A stretch of DNA of 64,000 bases from Datnioides undecimradiatus (Eukaryota; Chordata; Actinopteri; Lobotiformes; Datnioididae): assembly GCA_008933995.1 (NCBI GenBank), contig WARS01000010.1, forward strand, positions 11,244,238 to 11,308,237. The letters are read 5' to 3'. The notes under the pieces were generated by a model. That model was not told the origin of the DNA. It saw nothing but the letters and a program-made list of their open reading frames with translations, and ran no database searches. This document shows, in pieces, positions 26,731-37,699 of this stretch. Positions within the stretch are counted from its first letter, which is position 1, and each line of letters opens with the position of its first letter. Both the position numbers and the translations under genes were made by a program.

Positions 26731-28900
26731 GCTAGTATACTGTATGTGCTCTACTTTAAACTCAATAATAGCATTATGTTTTTGCAGATGGTGTGCACCA
26801 AAGCAGGGTAAACAATGAGGTCAAACAGAGAGCACATGAAAAGCTCTGCACATCACTTTGGAGTGTTGTTTGATCTTCAGTAGGTTTGTAAAGAAATAAA
26901 AGTCTATTTCTGGTGTGCAGGGTTCTTGAAGTAAAACCCTGTTTATATCGTGTGGACTGTTTTGTGACCATCGGAGCACAATAATGCTTGGGTGGATGAT
27001 GGACAACACTCACAAGAATGAATCATCAGTACAAAAAGATGGGATATTAGCATTGATCTGGTTCTCTAATAAACAGTCAAAGGTGCATCGGGGTAGGGAA
27101 GGAACACGAGGAGAGAAGTGACATATGCTCAGAGAGGTTTACTGCCTTACATGCAGCATTTTATGAATATATAATACATTTGTGAAAAAATAAATGAGCT
27201 TGTGTTGAGGATTAAGATTGCACTTTTCAGAAAAGAAGGCAAAAGTATGGCCCTTTCACCAGCTTAATGCAATATTGTCATGTACGTATAACCGAATCAC
27301 CATTTATAATGTTAAATATGAGATTATCCAATATAAATTACATTAAAAGCAAAGCTAAGAGGCTCCATTACTGTCTTGGGCAGCCAAAGGTAATAACTTA
27401 CACTAATGAAACAAATAATATTAAACTGATAAAAATAAACATATATACATTTATTATATGGTGTATGGTAGTTTGCTTCACTGTTTCGGTTTGTACCATT
27501 TGTGTTTTATATGCTGAAGAACACTGATCAGCAAAATAAACAATCTCGCTAATTTAGAGTAGGGAATAAATACTTTCGAAATCAACAGTCTGTCCATCGT
27601 CTACATTTCAGATAAATAAAGGTTAACACGGACAAAATGAATGATTTGTTTCTGTTTGCAACTTGTTTTTAATCAGCATCTATTCTTTTGTACTTTATTA
27701 TCACTGAGCGTCATCAATTGGTGAATGCAAATCAGACTTAAATGGGTGGTTGTAAAATCAAACAACATTGATTTCTTTCCAAATCTAACAATAAAAATCA
27801 TTTGGAATCCAATCATTACCAATCATGACTGATGAATTATGAAAATATGTCAGCAGGAAAACGCCAAAAACCCGGTCTGTTAGAGAGCATGCTGTGATGT
27901 TTTCTTTGATTCGGTACAGTTTGCTCTCCGAGACATTCTGAGAACTTCTTTCTCTGCAGACGATGTGCTGTAGGTACTCCCTGTGTATGTTTTCAAAGAG
28001 CGTAAATGTAAATGTGGGCATTCACAGGTTTCTTGAGAGCTTTCTGAAAGGTGCAGAGCTGTCCCTTGCCACGGCTGAGACAGTCACGAAATACCTCAAA
28101 TTAAAGGATGTTGGGCAAACACTCAAGCGGGAGAAGAGAGAGGGGAGGAGGGGGCAGATAGGAATAATCGAGGAGGAGGGAGAGAGGCGAGTGAGGATGC
28201 AAGCCAGTGCTTTCATGTCCTTCCAGTCCTCCCTCTCACATAAGGGTTTACTCAGAGAAATCTGCCGCCTGTGGTTCCTCAGAGTTCTGAATTGGCCCTA
28301 TCGGCGGGATTTGTTTGCACAAAAGGGAGACATTTGGACTGGGATTATCAGAGGCCCAGACCTCCATGTCTCAGCTCAGCACAGCAGCCTGCCAGAGATG
28401 TTCCTTCTTGCCAAACTCCTGCAACTCTGAACCGAGTCGGTGTGCATGGGAGTGTCATAAGAGCAGCGCTTGTTTTTTGAGAAGTTTTGGGCGCGGTGCT
28501 TGTACTTTTTCATGGGTTTCTCCAAACACAAGAGCAAAAGTGTAAAGACTGGATAAGACAATGTGTTTAAGGTCAGCAGACGTTAGCATGTCCAGCCAAC
28601 TTGGGAACCATCTTCTGTAACAAAACACTACTCGAAGGAGCATATAGCATAAAACTGCATTTTGGACTAGACCATACACCTCTTAGTATTTTTCCACTGT
28701 GTGGAATGTCCCGGCAAGCTCAGGCCAACATTTGCAATGTCCCGCTCTTTATTGAATTTGGGGACAATCCAGCAGCACCAGCCACTTACATTACCTGTAA
28801 CAATACCCAAACACATTGGTAAGCCTTTAACAGGTAAAACCTGTTCTCTCTTCTGAGTCCTGAAAGTGAAAGCATAAAGTTCGAAAAAGAAGCACAAGCA
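26731..28900. other. non-coding stretch, no gene seen
   Basis: The largest open frame (27963-28430, + strand, 155 codons) crosses a purine-rich tract that encodes a run of Arg/Glu/Gly. It has no recognised domain, no splice support and an ordinary upstream context, so I do not call it a gene. Otherwise the interval is AT-rich with no repeats that I can name. Confidence 0.5.
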
Positions 28901-29660
28901 AAGTGGATATAAAAAGTCTACACACCCTTAGAAAACTAAAGGTTTTTTGAAATGTAAAAACAGAAAAAAACAACACTGTAAATGGAAGAACTGTTCCACT
29001 GTGATCTCAAAACAAACTCCACTGAAAAAATGACAAAGTTAATTATAGCAGCATTTTAAATTAAAAGGAAGACCCTGATTGCATAAGTCTGCGCACCTTT
29101 TCTAGAGGAGGCTCAAGCTGTTTTCAGTGTTAACCAGTCAAATTAAAATCATGCCTTTAGGTAAACAGCATCAATTAAAATTATTCTTGATTGAAACCAG
29201 AGTAAAATCAGCTACTGCTGCAGGATTTGCTTGAATGTTTGTGTTGCATACCAGGAGAGCCATGGGCCCCGGAGGATTATCAAAGAAACTCCAAAATGTA
29301 ATTGTTGAAACACATCACTCGGGAGAGGTGTATAAAATAATGTCAAAGGCTTTTGACGAACCATGGATCGCTGTCCAAAACAGTCATCGATAAGTGGAGA
29401 AAATGTGGCATCGCAGAGATGCTGCAAAGGTCAGGAGGAGCCTTCAAAGCTGAAGAAAGGACAAAGAGGAAAGTCATTCAGGAGGCGACTGGGAGGCCAA
29501 CAGCAGCACCAAAGGACCTGCAGGAATTTCACTGGTCAATTCCTGCACGTGACACCCGTCTTCCACATGCAGTAGAGTGTCAAAAAGCGCAAACCCATCT
29601 GAATTATGCAAAAAGATGCGTTCAGTTCCACCAAACCATGTAGCAAAATGTGAGAAGAAA
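28901..29660 (+). mobile_element. truncated Tc1/mariner-type transposon (Tc1-like)
   Basis: The left terminus reads 'AGTGGATATAAAAAGTCTAC' followed by 'ACACCC', a classic fish Tc1-like inverted-repeat end. An inner copy of the same motif, 'GCATAAGTCTGCGCACC' at 29081-29097, lies about 170 bases in; this outer/inner arrangement is the IR/DR structure that Tc1 transposase binds. The transposase region follows. Sequence continues into the coding part up to 'CCAAACCATGTAGCAAAATG' (29631-29650), then homology stops. No matching right-hand terminus is found, so about the 3' half is missing. The element cannot be autonomous and probably cannot be mobilised either. Confidence 0.88.
29262..29655 (+). 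pseudogene. Tc1-like transposase pseudogene, N-terminal part
   Basis: Tc1 transposases bind the inverted repeats through an N-terminal paired-like double helix-turn-helix and cut with a C-terminal DDE domain. Here an ATG at 29262 opens a frame with 'LSKKLQNVIVETHHSGEVYK', matching the first helix-turn-helix ('...LRKLIVEKHHSGEGYKKI' type). It ends at a stop near 29392. One frame over, from about 29380, the match resumes with 'TVIDKWRKCGIAEM' (family: TVINKWRKYGTT), 'EERTKRKVIQEATGRPTAAP' and 'KDLQEF', which is the second helix-turn-helix and linker. The frame closes at 29643. The DDE catalytic domain is absent. So there is at least one frameshift plus truncation: a dead fossil. Confidence 0.85.
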
Positions 29661-30960
29661 GAAAGATGAGAAGTTAAGCTTCATATCAACTGCTCGTCTC
29701 ACGCTCCATGCATGAGAGCTGGCAGTCCTGCGCAAAGATTTGAGGTTAACACTGTTGTTCTGATTGTTTTGGGGTTTTTTTTAAGGTATTCATGATGAAA
29801 TCTACTGTAGCTGCAGCTCAGGAGCTCCTGCTGGAAAAATGCAATCATGTATTGTTCTCTGTCCCAGCTGAGCGAATAAATAAATAAAAGTGCGAGTGCA
29901 CTGAGGAGCTCCTGAATGCCCATTTCCACTTGTTCATTAATATCCTTTCCTCTATCTTTTTCCAGCCTGAAATTAATTCTCCTTTGACACCATCTCTGCG
30001 TTGCTAACTGAAGAAGAGAATGGATTTTTGCAAAAGGAAGTTTGAAACATCAGCGTTTTAATTAGATAACTAGCGCTATTAATCGCAAGATTACAGTGTC
30101 AACATCTTCTTTTGCAGTTGTGTCTCAACCATCTGCTGCATATCATGAAGTATACTGCGTGCAAGAAAACAACCAAGCAAAGGCACTGATTAAAGGGAAT
30201 TTGGTAAAAAGAGGGTCTCATTAAATTGAAGCAGAAGCACAGCACTCTCTGTTTTCTCCATTGAACATGAAAATGGTGCAGCTGCTTATCCAGCTTCAAA
30301 AACGTAAAAAAAAACAAAAAACAAAGATTAGTCTTGTGAGATCATTTCAATCAGATTTCCCCTCGAAAAGATAAAAAAAAAAAAGGCATTGCATCATATC
30401 GCTTAGAGAGGCATGAAAATGTTGATTCTCTCTCTGCTGGTGTGTATTCTGGGCCGAATACGCCGTGGCGTCAGGGTATGTCGGGGTAACAATCTCTTAA
30501 ACTGAGAGCCACGACAACAAAAATAAATAAATAGATTAAACGCCGGGATGCTCGTGGGAAGAGGGAGACAAAAGTGAGTCACAGGGGATTTGCAAAGTGC
30601 AAAAAAAAAAAAGAAAAAAGAAATTACAGCTGGTTTTGAGGCTCAGCTGCATCTCATCGGCAGAGCCTGAACCCTAAAGTCTTTTCACTGGCCTTTTCCA
30701 CGCAGATGCGGCTTCTACCTCTCCACGCTTCTTCTTCCTTACGTCGTCTCCGCTTCATCTTCATCACCCTCCTCTCGCCGTCCCAGTTCTGAGCACCGCT
30801 ATTGTGAGGGTAATGGCCTCAGATGCACAAAAAGAAAAAAAAAACACAACGACTTAAAAACACATGAAGAGGGAGGGTGGAGAAGGAGAGAGGGCGGCTC
30901 CAGAGGCGGCGGTGGCACTGAGTATATTTTTGCTAAGCTTCTTTGCTGCATGCCCCACAG
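29661..30960. other. non-coding stretch upstream of a candidate exon
   Basis: No gene was found. A-rich tracts occur at 30307-30325, 30371-30385 and 30600-30620. The last ~250 bases change to unique sequence with a pyrimidine-rich run leading into the splice acceptor at 30959-30960, which fits intronic sequence next to an exon. Confidence 0.5.
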
Positions 30961-31041
30961 ATGTACAAGAGGAGATGCCGCTGCCATGGAGCAGACCTGG
31001 AGAATATCATGTTTGCCTCATTAAAAACGAAACTCTGTGAG
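30961..31041 (+). CDS. candidate 81-base alternative coding exon, gene unknown
   Basis: The block is preceded by 'TTTTTGCTAAGCTTCTTTGC' and 'TGCATGCCCCACAG', a pyrimidine-rich tract ending in a CAG acceptor. It ends in 'TGTGAG|GTGAGTGC', a near-ideal donor. Its length is 81 bases (27 codons), so inclusion would keep frame. Two of the three frames contain stops; the open one begins with ATG at the first base and reads 'MYKRRCRCHGADLENI' and on through '...FASLKTKLCE'. The start is basic and cysteine-rich (KRRCRCH). I do not recognise the peptide or any domain. It could be a cassette exon, an alternative N-terminus, or a chance pair of splice-like sites. No neighbouring exon of the same gene was identified in the window. 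Confidence 0.35.
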
Positions 31042-32845
31042 GTGAGTGCAAACAAACAGACAATAGGAATAATAAGACACCCCGCAGCCCTCCACATATT
31101 CAAATGAGTGGGATACATGCAGATTTGCACTTCATTATTTAAAAATGTTCCGTCCGTGCTCACTAAATACAACCAGCCATCAGGATAAAACAAGTGGAGG
31201 GAAAGAAAGAATCAATTCCACCGTAGTTCACAGCTGTGAAACCCATTAGTCTCCAGACAATTAGGGCACATGTCTTTGGCATTATGTCGCGTGCAATATG
31301 AAGCAGAACACCCTGAATGCGGCTAAAAGGTGAATTAATTAGTTAATTAATCAGAGGCTTTTCACTGAATTACACACAAGTTTCAACAACTCAAAGGGGA
31401 TGGAGAACGAAGAGTCTCTTGGTATCACTGCATATTCATGTTCACTCGAAATCCACGGCAAGACAGACACCAGAAGCGCTTTCAATAAAAGTTGGCTGCC
31501 AGAAGAACTATTTAAAATTCTGCTGTACAAAAGTTACTGAGTGTTATCCCATAGTGACTCACAACACATTTATCATCACAAAGATGAACACAGAGATGCT
31601 TCTCAGGATCAGATCGCCGCTGAAGAAATAGTTCGTCAAATGTGTTTTGTATTAAAAAAAAAACAAACAACCCTTCTGTCAAATATTTTAGCCACTCCTC
31701 CTCTTCTTCTTCTTCTTCTTCATATTTTAATAAAACAAAGTTCAGCTGACAAATATTCACCGACTGATATTAAAGAAAATGCAGAAGTGTTCCACATCCT
31801 GTGAGGAGTACGGGGGCAGTGTGGAGTGCTGAGGCCTTCTGCGAGCCCACTAGTCCTTGTATGACCTGACCAAAGTGGTTCATTTTGGTTATTGCAACCT
31901 CTTCTAGGCTTTTGTTATTTGAGTTTTGCTGCTGCTCTTTGCTGCTGCCAAAAGAAATATATGTTCTCATGTGTTTCTTTAAACGACAGCACGTTGTCTT
32001 TCCAGACACATATACGTTTCTTGCATTGATTTTTACATGTATTTTACCGTCCATAGACCTTCATCAGGTAAAGCTTTGCCCGATGAGGGTCTGAATCTGC
32101 CTTACGGACAGCGTGAGCAAGTACGTCTATCTACCCATGCATATTGCCTCCTACACACCTGTCTAGAGTAACTAAAGGTGTGCATGGGCTTTTACAGTCA
32201 CGAAACACGCTTTTAAAAGTGCAAATGTAGATGTTAATTCAATGCCTGTAGCATTACACGGTGGCAAAATGTAGATTTATGTAGATCATAATGTAGATCT
32301 GCATGGACTGGCATAGAATTCTATTACTACTTAAACCATGGGAGCTCTTCTTCTGCCACATGACTTGATAAAGGCAGCCTGAACCTAATTACAGTCCCCA
32401 GGTTCATTTATTCCTGGAGAGAATCACGAGAAGAGGCTGGTGGGTTTTATATCCCGTCACCAGGACACATGGTATGCAGTAATGGTCGCATCTGCCTGCA
32501 CACACATTTTTGTAAACACTATAACTTAGTAACGATTCATGAGAGTAACATTGCTCTCATACTTGCATGGGATCATCCATGAGGAAAGAAAATCTGGAAA
32601 ACTGATTTAACCCCAAACCTGTATGAATCATGGGTCCTGGCAGTGCGTTGTTCTAATACCAATCATACTGTAACTCAGGAGCAGGATGTGGCCTTACTAC
32701 TTCAGAAGCAAACCGGCTAAATGAGCAAATTAGGTGTAACATTTGAGATTACAGAGGTACACTGATCACCAACCTCTTGGCAGGGGCCAAGATTACTGAG
32801 GTCATGAAACTCGCATGTGTTTGTAGCCATGCTAATCACAAAGCT
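31042..32845. other. non-coding stretch, (CTT)n tract
   Basis: This follows the candidate exon and contains no gene that I can support. A (CTT)n/(TTC)n tract occupies 31696-31722. The sequence directly after the exon (31042-31150) is unique and unremarkable, as expected for flanking intron. Confidence 0.5.
31696..31722. repeat. (CTT)n microsatellite
   Basis: CCTCCT is followed by about seven CTT units in an otherwise unique AT-rich context. Trinucleotide tracts like this are typical length-variable markers in fish. Confidence 0.9.
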
Positions 32846-32918
32846 TCTGTCTCAACTACTGGATGGATCGCCATTGAAATTTGGTACAGATATTCATGGT
32901 TTCCAGAGAATGAACCCC
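32846..32918 (+). repeat. dispersed fish repeat family A, copy 4 (fragment)
   Basis: 'CTGTCTCAACTACTGGATGG', 'ATCGCCATTGAAATTTGGTA', 'CAGATATTCATGGTTTCCAG' and 'AGAATGAA' match the first half of the family seen at 15662, 18535 and 19533. The second half (the GTTAGCATG section) is missing, so this is a short fragment. Confidence 0.75.
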
Positions 32919-35900
32919 CACATGGAAACATAGACATTTAAACAACACTGATGATGATATATATTATTTAATATCAATACATTTAATCACTTAAACATGG
33001 CATACACAGTCTTTTTTCACTTTCCCATTTTCTAACCATTTTTGCCTGAGACATTTGAGTTTGTTTCAAAACATCCATGAAGATCCAGCTGCTGAGAGTT
33101 CACCATACACTGCTTCTCCTGGCGAGGTTACGGTACGCTTGTAACGTTATGTTATGGAGTTCAGAGAGCTCTGGAACACATGGTGTGGGTTTTTCCTCCT
33201 TTATCCTCTACCTCCCCTGCTTGCATTTATCTTGCTACAACACGTACAGCTGTTATCTCAATGGTTGCGCTTTAAAAAGTCAGCGATAACCAAGGTCATA
33301 TCTGAAACCGTGAGCTCAGTGCTAAGTGGCAATTTCGGTTGACGTGCCACACCAAGTGTAGGGCTCGTCGGGCAGCGCTATTCTCCCCATACAAAAACAA
33401 TGGCAGAGCTGGTGCCGCTGATCACTTGTGGGCACCTTTTGCTGCAAAGCAAAGTTCACCCACTGACTCTTGTTTGTTTGGGGTCCAGGTTTGTAGTTTT
33501 ATGCTTTTTTTTTTGTTTTTTTTGGTAAATTACTGCTTAATTCTGCCATTCAGAAACCCTTTTTGTGATGAAACACCACACAAAGTAATAAAGTAAAATG
33601 TATGTTTGAATTATGCATACGTGAGGGAAGTGCCGCGAGTACAAAGCATTAGAAACAGGCCCTCAAATGCTGGATGTTATAATAGAATTCCACTCAATAT
33701 GCAAATTTCCACCATGTTTTCAAGGCAATCACAAGTACGCTCATCCATTGCTCTCTCCTGGACATGGTCTATTTTTTGTTTTGAATGGAAATATGTTTAT
33801 TTTCTGATTTTTCCCCCCCTGCTCATTGCAGTTTACAGTATCCAGGCAGAGGAAGTGGAGGGCATTTTTTATGACACAGACAAACACTAATAGGGATTTA
33901 AGGAAATGAAAGTTGTCACATCATAAATTGATTATGCCTCTGTTAAATTTCACTGTAATCCAGTTTTCCATCCTTCCAGTCTCGTGTTTGCTGTCAATTG
34001 AGGAGTTGCAGGCCCGGCATAATGACAGCATGGCGGAATCGAAACAGAATCAGTCACCAAGTTTTTAGACTGCACTATCCAAAGCAGAGGGAGTAACATG
34101 TACATTTGTCAAATGGATGTTTTATCAGACAGCTCCTCTGAACTTATGACAGTCCTCTGAACACCCCAGTGCGGACGGAGCTGTCTCACCAAAGGGTGTC
34201 ATTAGACTGACGAGAGAAATGAACGGTCAGATTCAAAGCTTCCTTTGTGTGTAATTAAGGGAAATTATCCTTCACAGTTTTGGCAGGGCAACGGGCTGAT
34301 GAAAACCTGCCTTAGCTGCGGTCAGACTGGCTGCAAGGAGGACAGCAAATGGCTCGGCCGCTGAAAGATGCGTCAGAATGACTTCTCAGCCTACCTACTG
34401 TTTCAGATTGAGGCCTCCCTTTCAGTTAAGGTGACTTTGAATCATGTGGCCCGGATGGACTCGGTCTTTATTCAACAGTTACTTCAAACCTTTTGCAAAA
34501 AAACGGTTTGATGAGACTGATAAATGCTCTGATCATCTTCTCCACCCGGGATTAATTCATGTTTAAAAATGCCAGACAAAAATAACATTTAAAACCAAGT
34601 AACCTTGAAATATAACGTTTTGTGTCTTACTTTTAGGTAATTATTCATTAGTATTTTATCAGTAGTATCAGTAGTATATTTATTTTATTATTACCATTTT
34701 ATGGATGGGGTTACACATCAAAAATTTGCTCTGGCAAAAGAGATAAAAGTCAATTTCAAAACATAAGAATAACTTAATGATTTGTTAAGCTGTATGTTTT
34801 CAACGCTGCGGCCAGTACTATCTGTTCAAATAGCACTCAGTTTAAAGTTTCAGTGTAGGCAACACTGTATATTGGCAAATAGAAGTCAAGAACGCACAAG
34901 CTCTGGGCGTGCTGTTTCAATCTGAAGACACTCATTTAAAATCCTACTTGTGTATTTTCATAGCAATGGTTCTCGACCAGAGGTGTAATGGTGTGTGGAT
35001 TTAACACACACCTACCCCACTATAGCCCCAAATATGCTGTACGTCAGTATGTCAGTATACACCTTGCAAAATGAGGTTGTAGGCAGTCATAACAGACCGA
35101 AACCCACAGACTTGTACATGTGGTCCATCCTAAATCAGAGTGCAAATACTTAAAAAATATAAATGATAAATACTAAGCTATTTCAGCCTTTAAAAGAAAA
35201 GATTTTTCTCGAATTATTAAAAGATGTACTGAAAGATGTGCCAACCAAAGTGGTCCATCCAAATCTGAAATCCCGGTGCTGTTAGAATCTAGAGTATTTT
35301 GGTTCTTTGGCAACGCTGTGTTTTGTCTCCAGCCGGACCCCTGTGTTACATGTTGTCCCTCATCTCTCTCAATCCTCACCCAATCCCACATACATCACCC
35401 TGCTGCAGAAACATTGTTTGACATGTGTATTAATCCACAGCTGAAAATAGCGCCAACTGCCCTCCGTTTTAGCGACGTTTGTACGAAACTGCAATAGCCG
35501 ATTGCCAAAGGAAGTTACTGAGACAATTGAACTGTACATTAAATTAAATTATTTATTTCTGAGACGGTTTTAAAAGAGCTCTGTTTTCGAGAGGAACCAG
35601 TGTGTTTGGAGCTGCGATGGCGTGATGGTCAGTGAAGGAAACACATTGTTGGTTTTGGTCTATTCACAGGATTTCTCTACGGTAAAACAAATATAAATTA
35701 ACAGTCTTCCCCTCTCTTCAAGACACCTTGCTCCTCTGTGTACCATAGTCCTCCCAAGGCACCAAAGCTGGAAAGGCATCAACCTTACTTAAACCAAACA
35801 AATGAAGAAAAATGTTGTTGAATTAACCACTGCAATTATTCTCAGTGTTAAGCTGGTGGGATGAGCCAAATCCTTCACCTTGGCACCATTGTTTAGCTGC

Positions 35901-37558
35901 TTTCATTATTAGCCTGTGCGCTAAATAATAGCAGCCAGTCATCAGAACCTTTTTACGCTCGGCGTGCTCTCACTGGAAATCAATCTGAAATCCAGCTGCC
36001 TGTTCCAGTGAAAAACTGCCATTGTTGTGTCACATTAAATACCATGTCTTTCTTTCTTTATGGTCTTACGCTAAGGCTTGCAGAGGAGTTTTTTCTTCTT
36101 CAGTGCTTAATTTATTATTTTTTTTTTTTAATGAACACACAGGTTTGACAGATCCCCAACAACCTCCGCCGCAGCCGCCCCTGCTGCCACACTCCTCCCT
36201 CCTCCCAGATTCCTTTTGTCTTCCCGGTAATGCCGCCTCTGGCAATGTGATCACTGCTTTCAAGGTCCCCGACGCCTGTGCTTAAGTTGAGAGCGGCAAA
36301 AGAAAGGAGCTCCAATTAGGTTTTTCCTCCGCTCATAATTTATTTTCAATAAAACAAAAGAATCAGTGTCTTTTTTTTTTTAAAAAACGGTACAGCATCT
36401 GTGCTGGTCTGCAAGCTCCTGGAGGTACTGTAGGTAATTTGACATGAGTTTGACAATTTCCTCCCACTCTATAGGAATTATAATGACAAACACTGACAGA
36501 GCGTTGTGCAGCCCCTGCTAGCTGCTCTCTGTCGGCATTAATTTTCCCCATTTCTATTAGCTGTGATTTGTAATTTACTATCCTACTGTTTAGCAGGGGG
36601 CTCTTTCTGCAGGGAGCCCAGGGATTCCAAAACTGAATCAAATTACAGTAACGCGCTGGTTATTTTGACTAATGCCTTTAAATATAGACAACAGAGAAAT
36701 ATCCACCACTGGAGTTCTGCAGGGACCTTAAATACGGGCCATACTTTCTTCTTGAACTTGGACCAAACCCAATTTGAATCCACATATTCTTAGTCTGCTG
36801 CTATAACCTTGGATGTGAAACAGCGTAGTCATATAAAAAAGTCACATAAAAAAAATCCACTACAACCCTCCTTGTTTAGTATGAATCTCCCACTTTCCAA
36901 TGTCCAAATCCAATTACACCAAACATTATGCCCCACCCGTCTGTCCTGTCACACATGGAATTAAAATATGGAAAGGCTACATACTACAAATGCTGTCTCA
37001 TCTGGATTTCAAGCTCCAACTTTGAAATATATGAGATTTCAGCAAAAGCAGTATTTTTATGCTGCAGTCATGATGGCTGTATACACCTTTACACTGTCTG
37101 CCATGCGATATGATGTTTAGGTTTAACAGCCAGCAACTTTATTGTACCAAAGGCTAACAAAGGATAAAGAAATAAAAATGTGCAAATGTTCAAATGTTTC
37201 CCTCCATATGCTACAAAAGTAAATAACTCTGTTACAATGTATATAACAAATTACTGACAGTTATAAAGGTAATAATGTGTAAATGGTGTGTTTACACCAT
37301 GTTCTGCTGCTCCTATGTGATCGAGAAATCAGTAATTGCTACTTTAATCTCCTCAATAGAGCAATAACCTTCAGAACCTGCACCGAGACACACACTGCAA
37401 AGGAAAATTGCTGTTGATACCTTTATCATTACTTGTGGAAAACAAATATCTCTGACATACCCCTGGGGGTTAATTTGAATTTGAAGACCTCCTGCCTGTT
37501 AGCTAAAAACCTGACCGGTTTATTTCTAAAATGCTGTGAGGCCAATGCAACATTTAAT

Positions 37559-37563
<5 letters not shown>
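32919..37563. other. non-coding stretch with possible conserved elements
   Basis: No gene was found. Positions 33900-34450, 35870-36060 and 36420-36580 are unique sequences with a texture like conserved non-coding elements. For example, 36530-36580 carries ATTAATTTTCC and GTAATTTAC around a TATTAGCTGTGATTTG core. Whether they are conserved is not visible from one sequence. A probable dispersed repeat within the interval is listed separately. Confidence 0.45.
35310..35700. repeat. probable dispersed fish repeat, unclassified
   Basis: Phrases such as 'GTGTATTAATCCACAGCTGA', 'AAATAGCGCCAACTGCCCTC', 'ACTGCAATAGCCGATTGCCA', 'GTGTTTGGAGCTGCGATGGC' and 'GGATTTCTCTACGGTAAAAC' resemble, from memory, one anonymous repeat found across percomorph genomes. 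There are no terminal repeats, no protein, and no second copy in this window. Boundaries are approximate. Confidence 0.4.
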
Positions 37564-37613
<50 letters not shown>

Positions 37614-37699
37614 CACACACACATAAATATATACATGTATATAGGAGATATATGCATTTTGTATATAACCCCCCACACACACACACACACATACACACA
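37564..37699. repeat. compound (TA)n(CA)n microsatellite
   Basis: About 21 TA units (37564-37606) run into 'CACATACACACACACATAAA', a TATA-rich spacer and then a second CA block (CCCCCCACACACACACACACATACACACAG type, 37671-37699). Mixed alternating purine/pyrimidine tracts like this can adopt left-handed or cruciform DNA and mutate fast. Open frames of about 100 codons crossing it (Tyr-Ile and Thr-His runs) are artefacts. Confidence 0.95.

Noticed and set aside
27963..28430. 155-codon + strand frame
   Set aside because: No domain; the central part is a purine-rich Arg/Glu/Gly tract and the rest resembles no family. It is within the length expected by chance in 64 kb.
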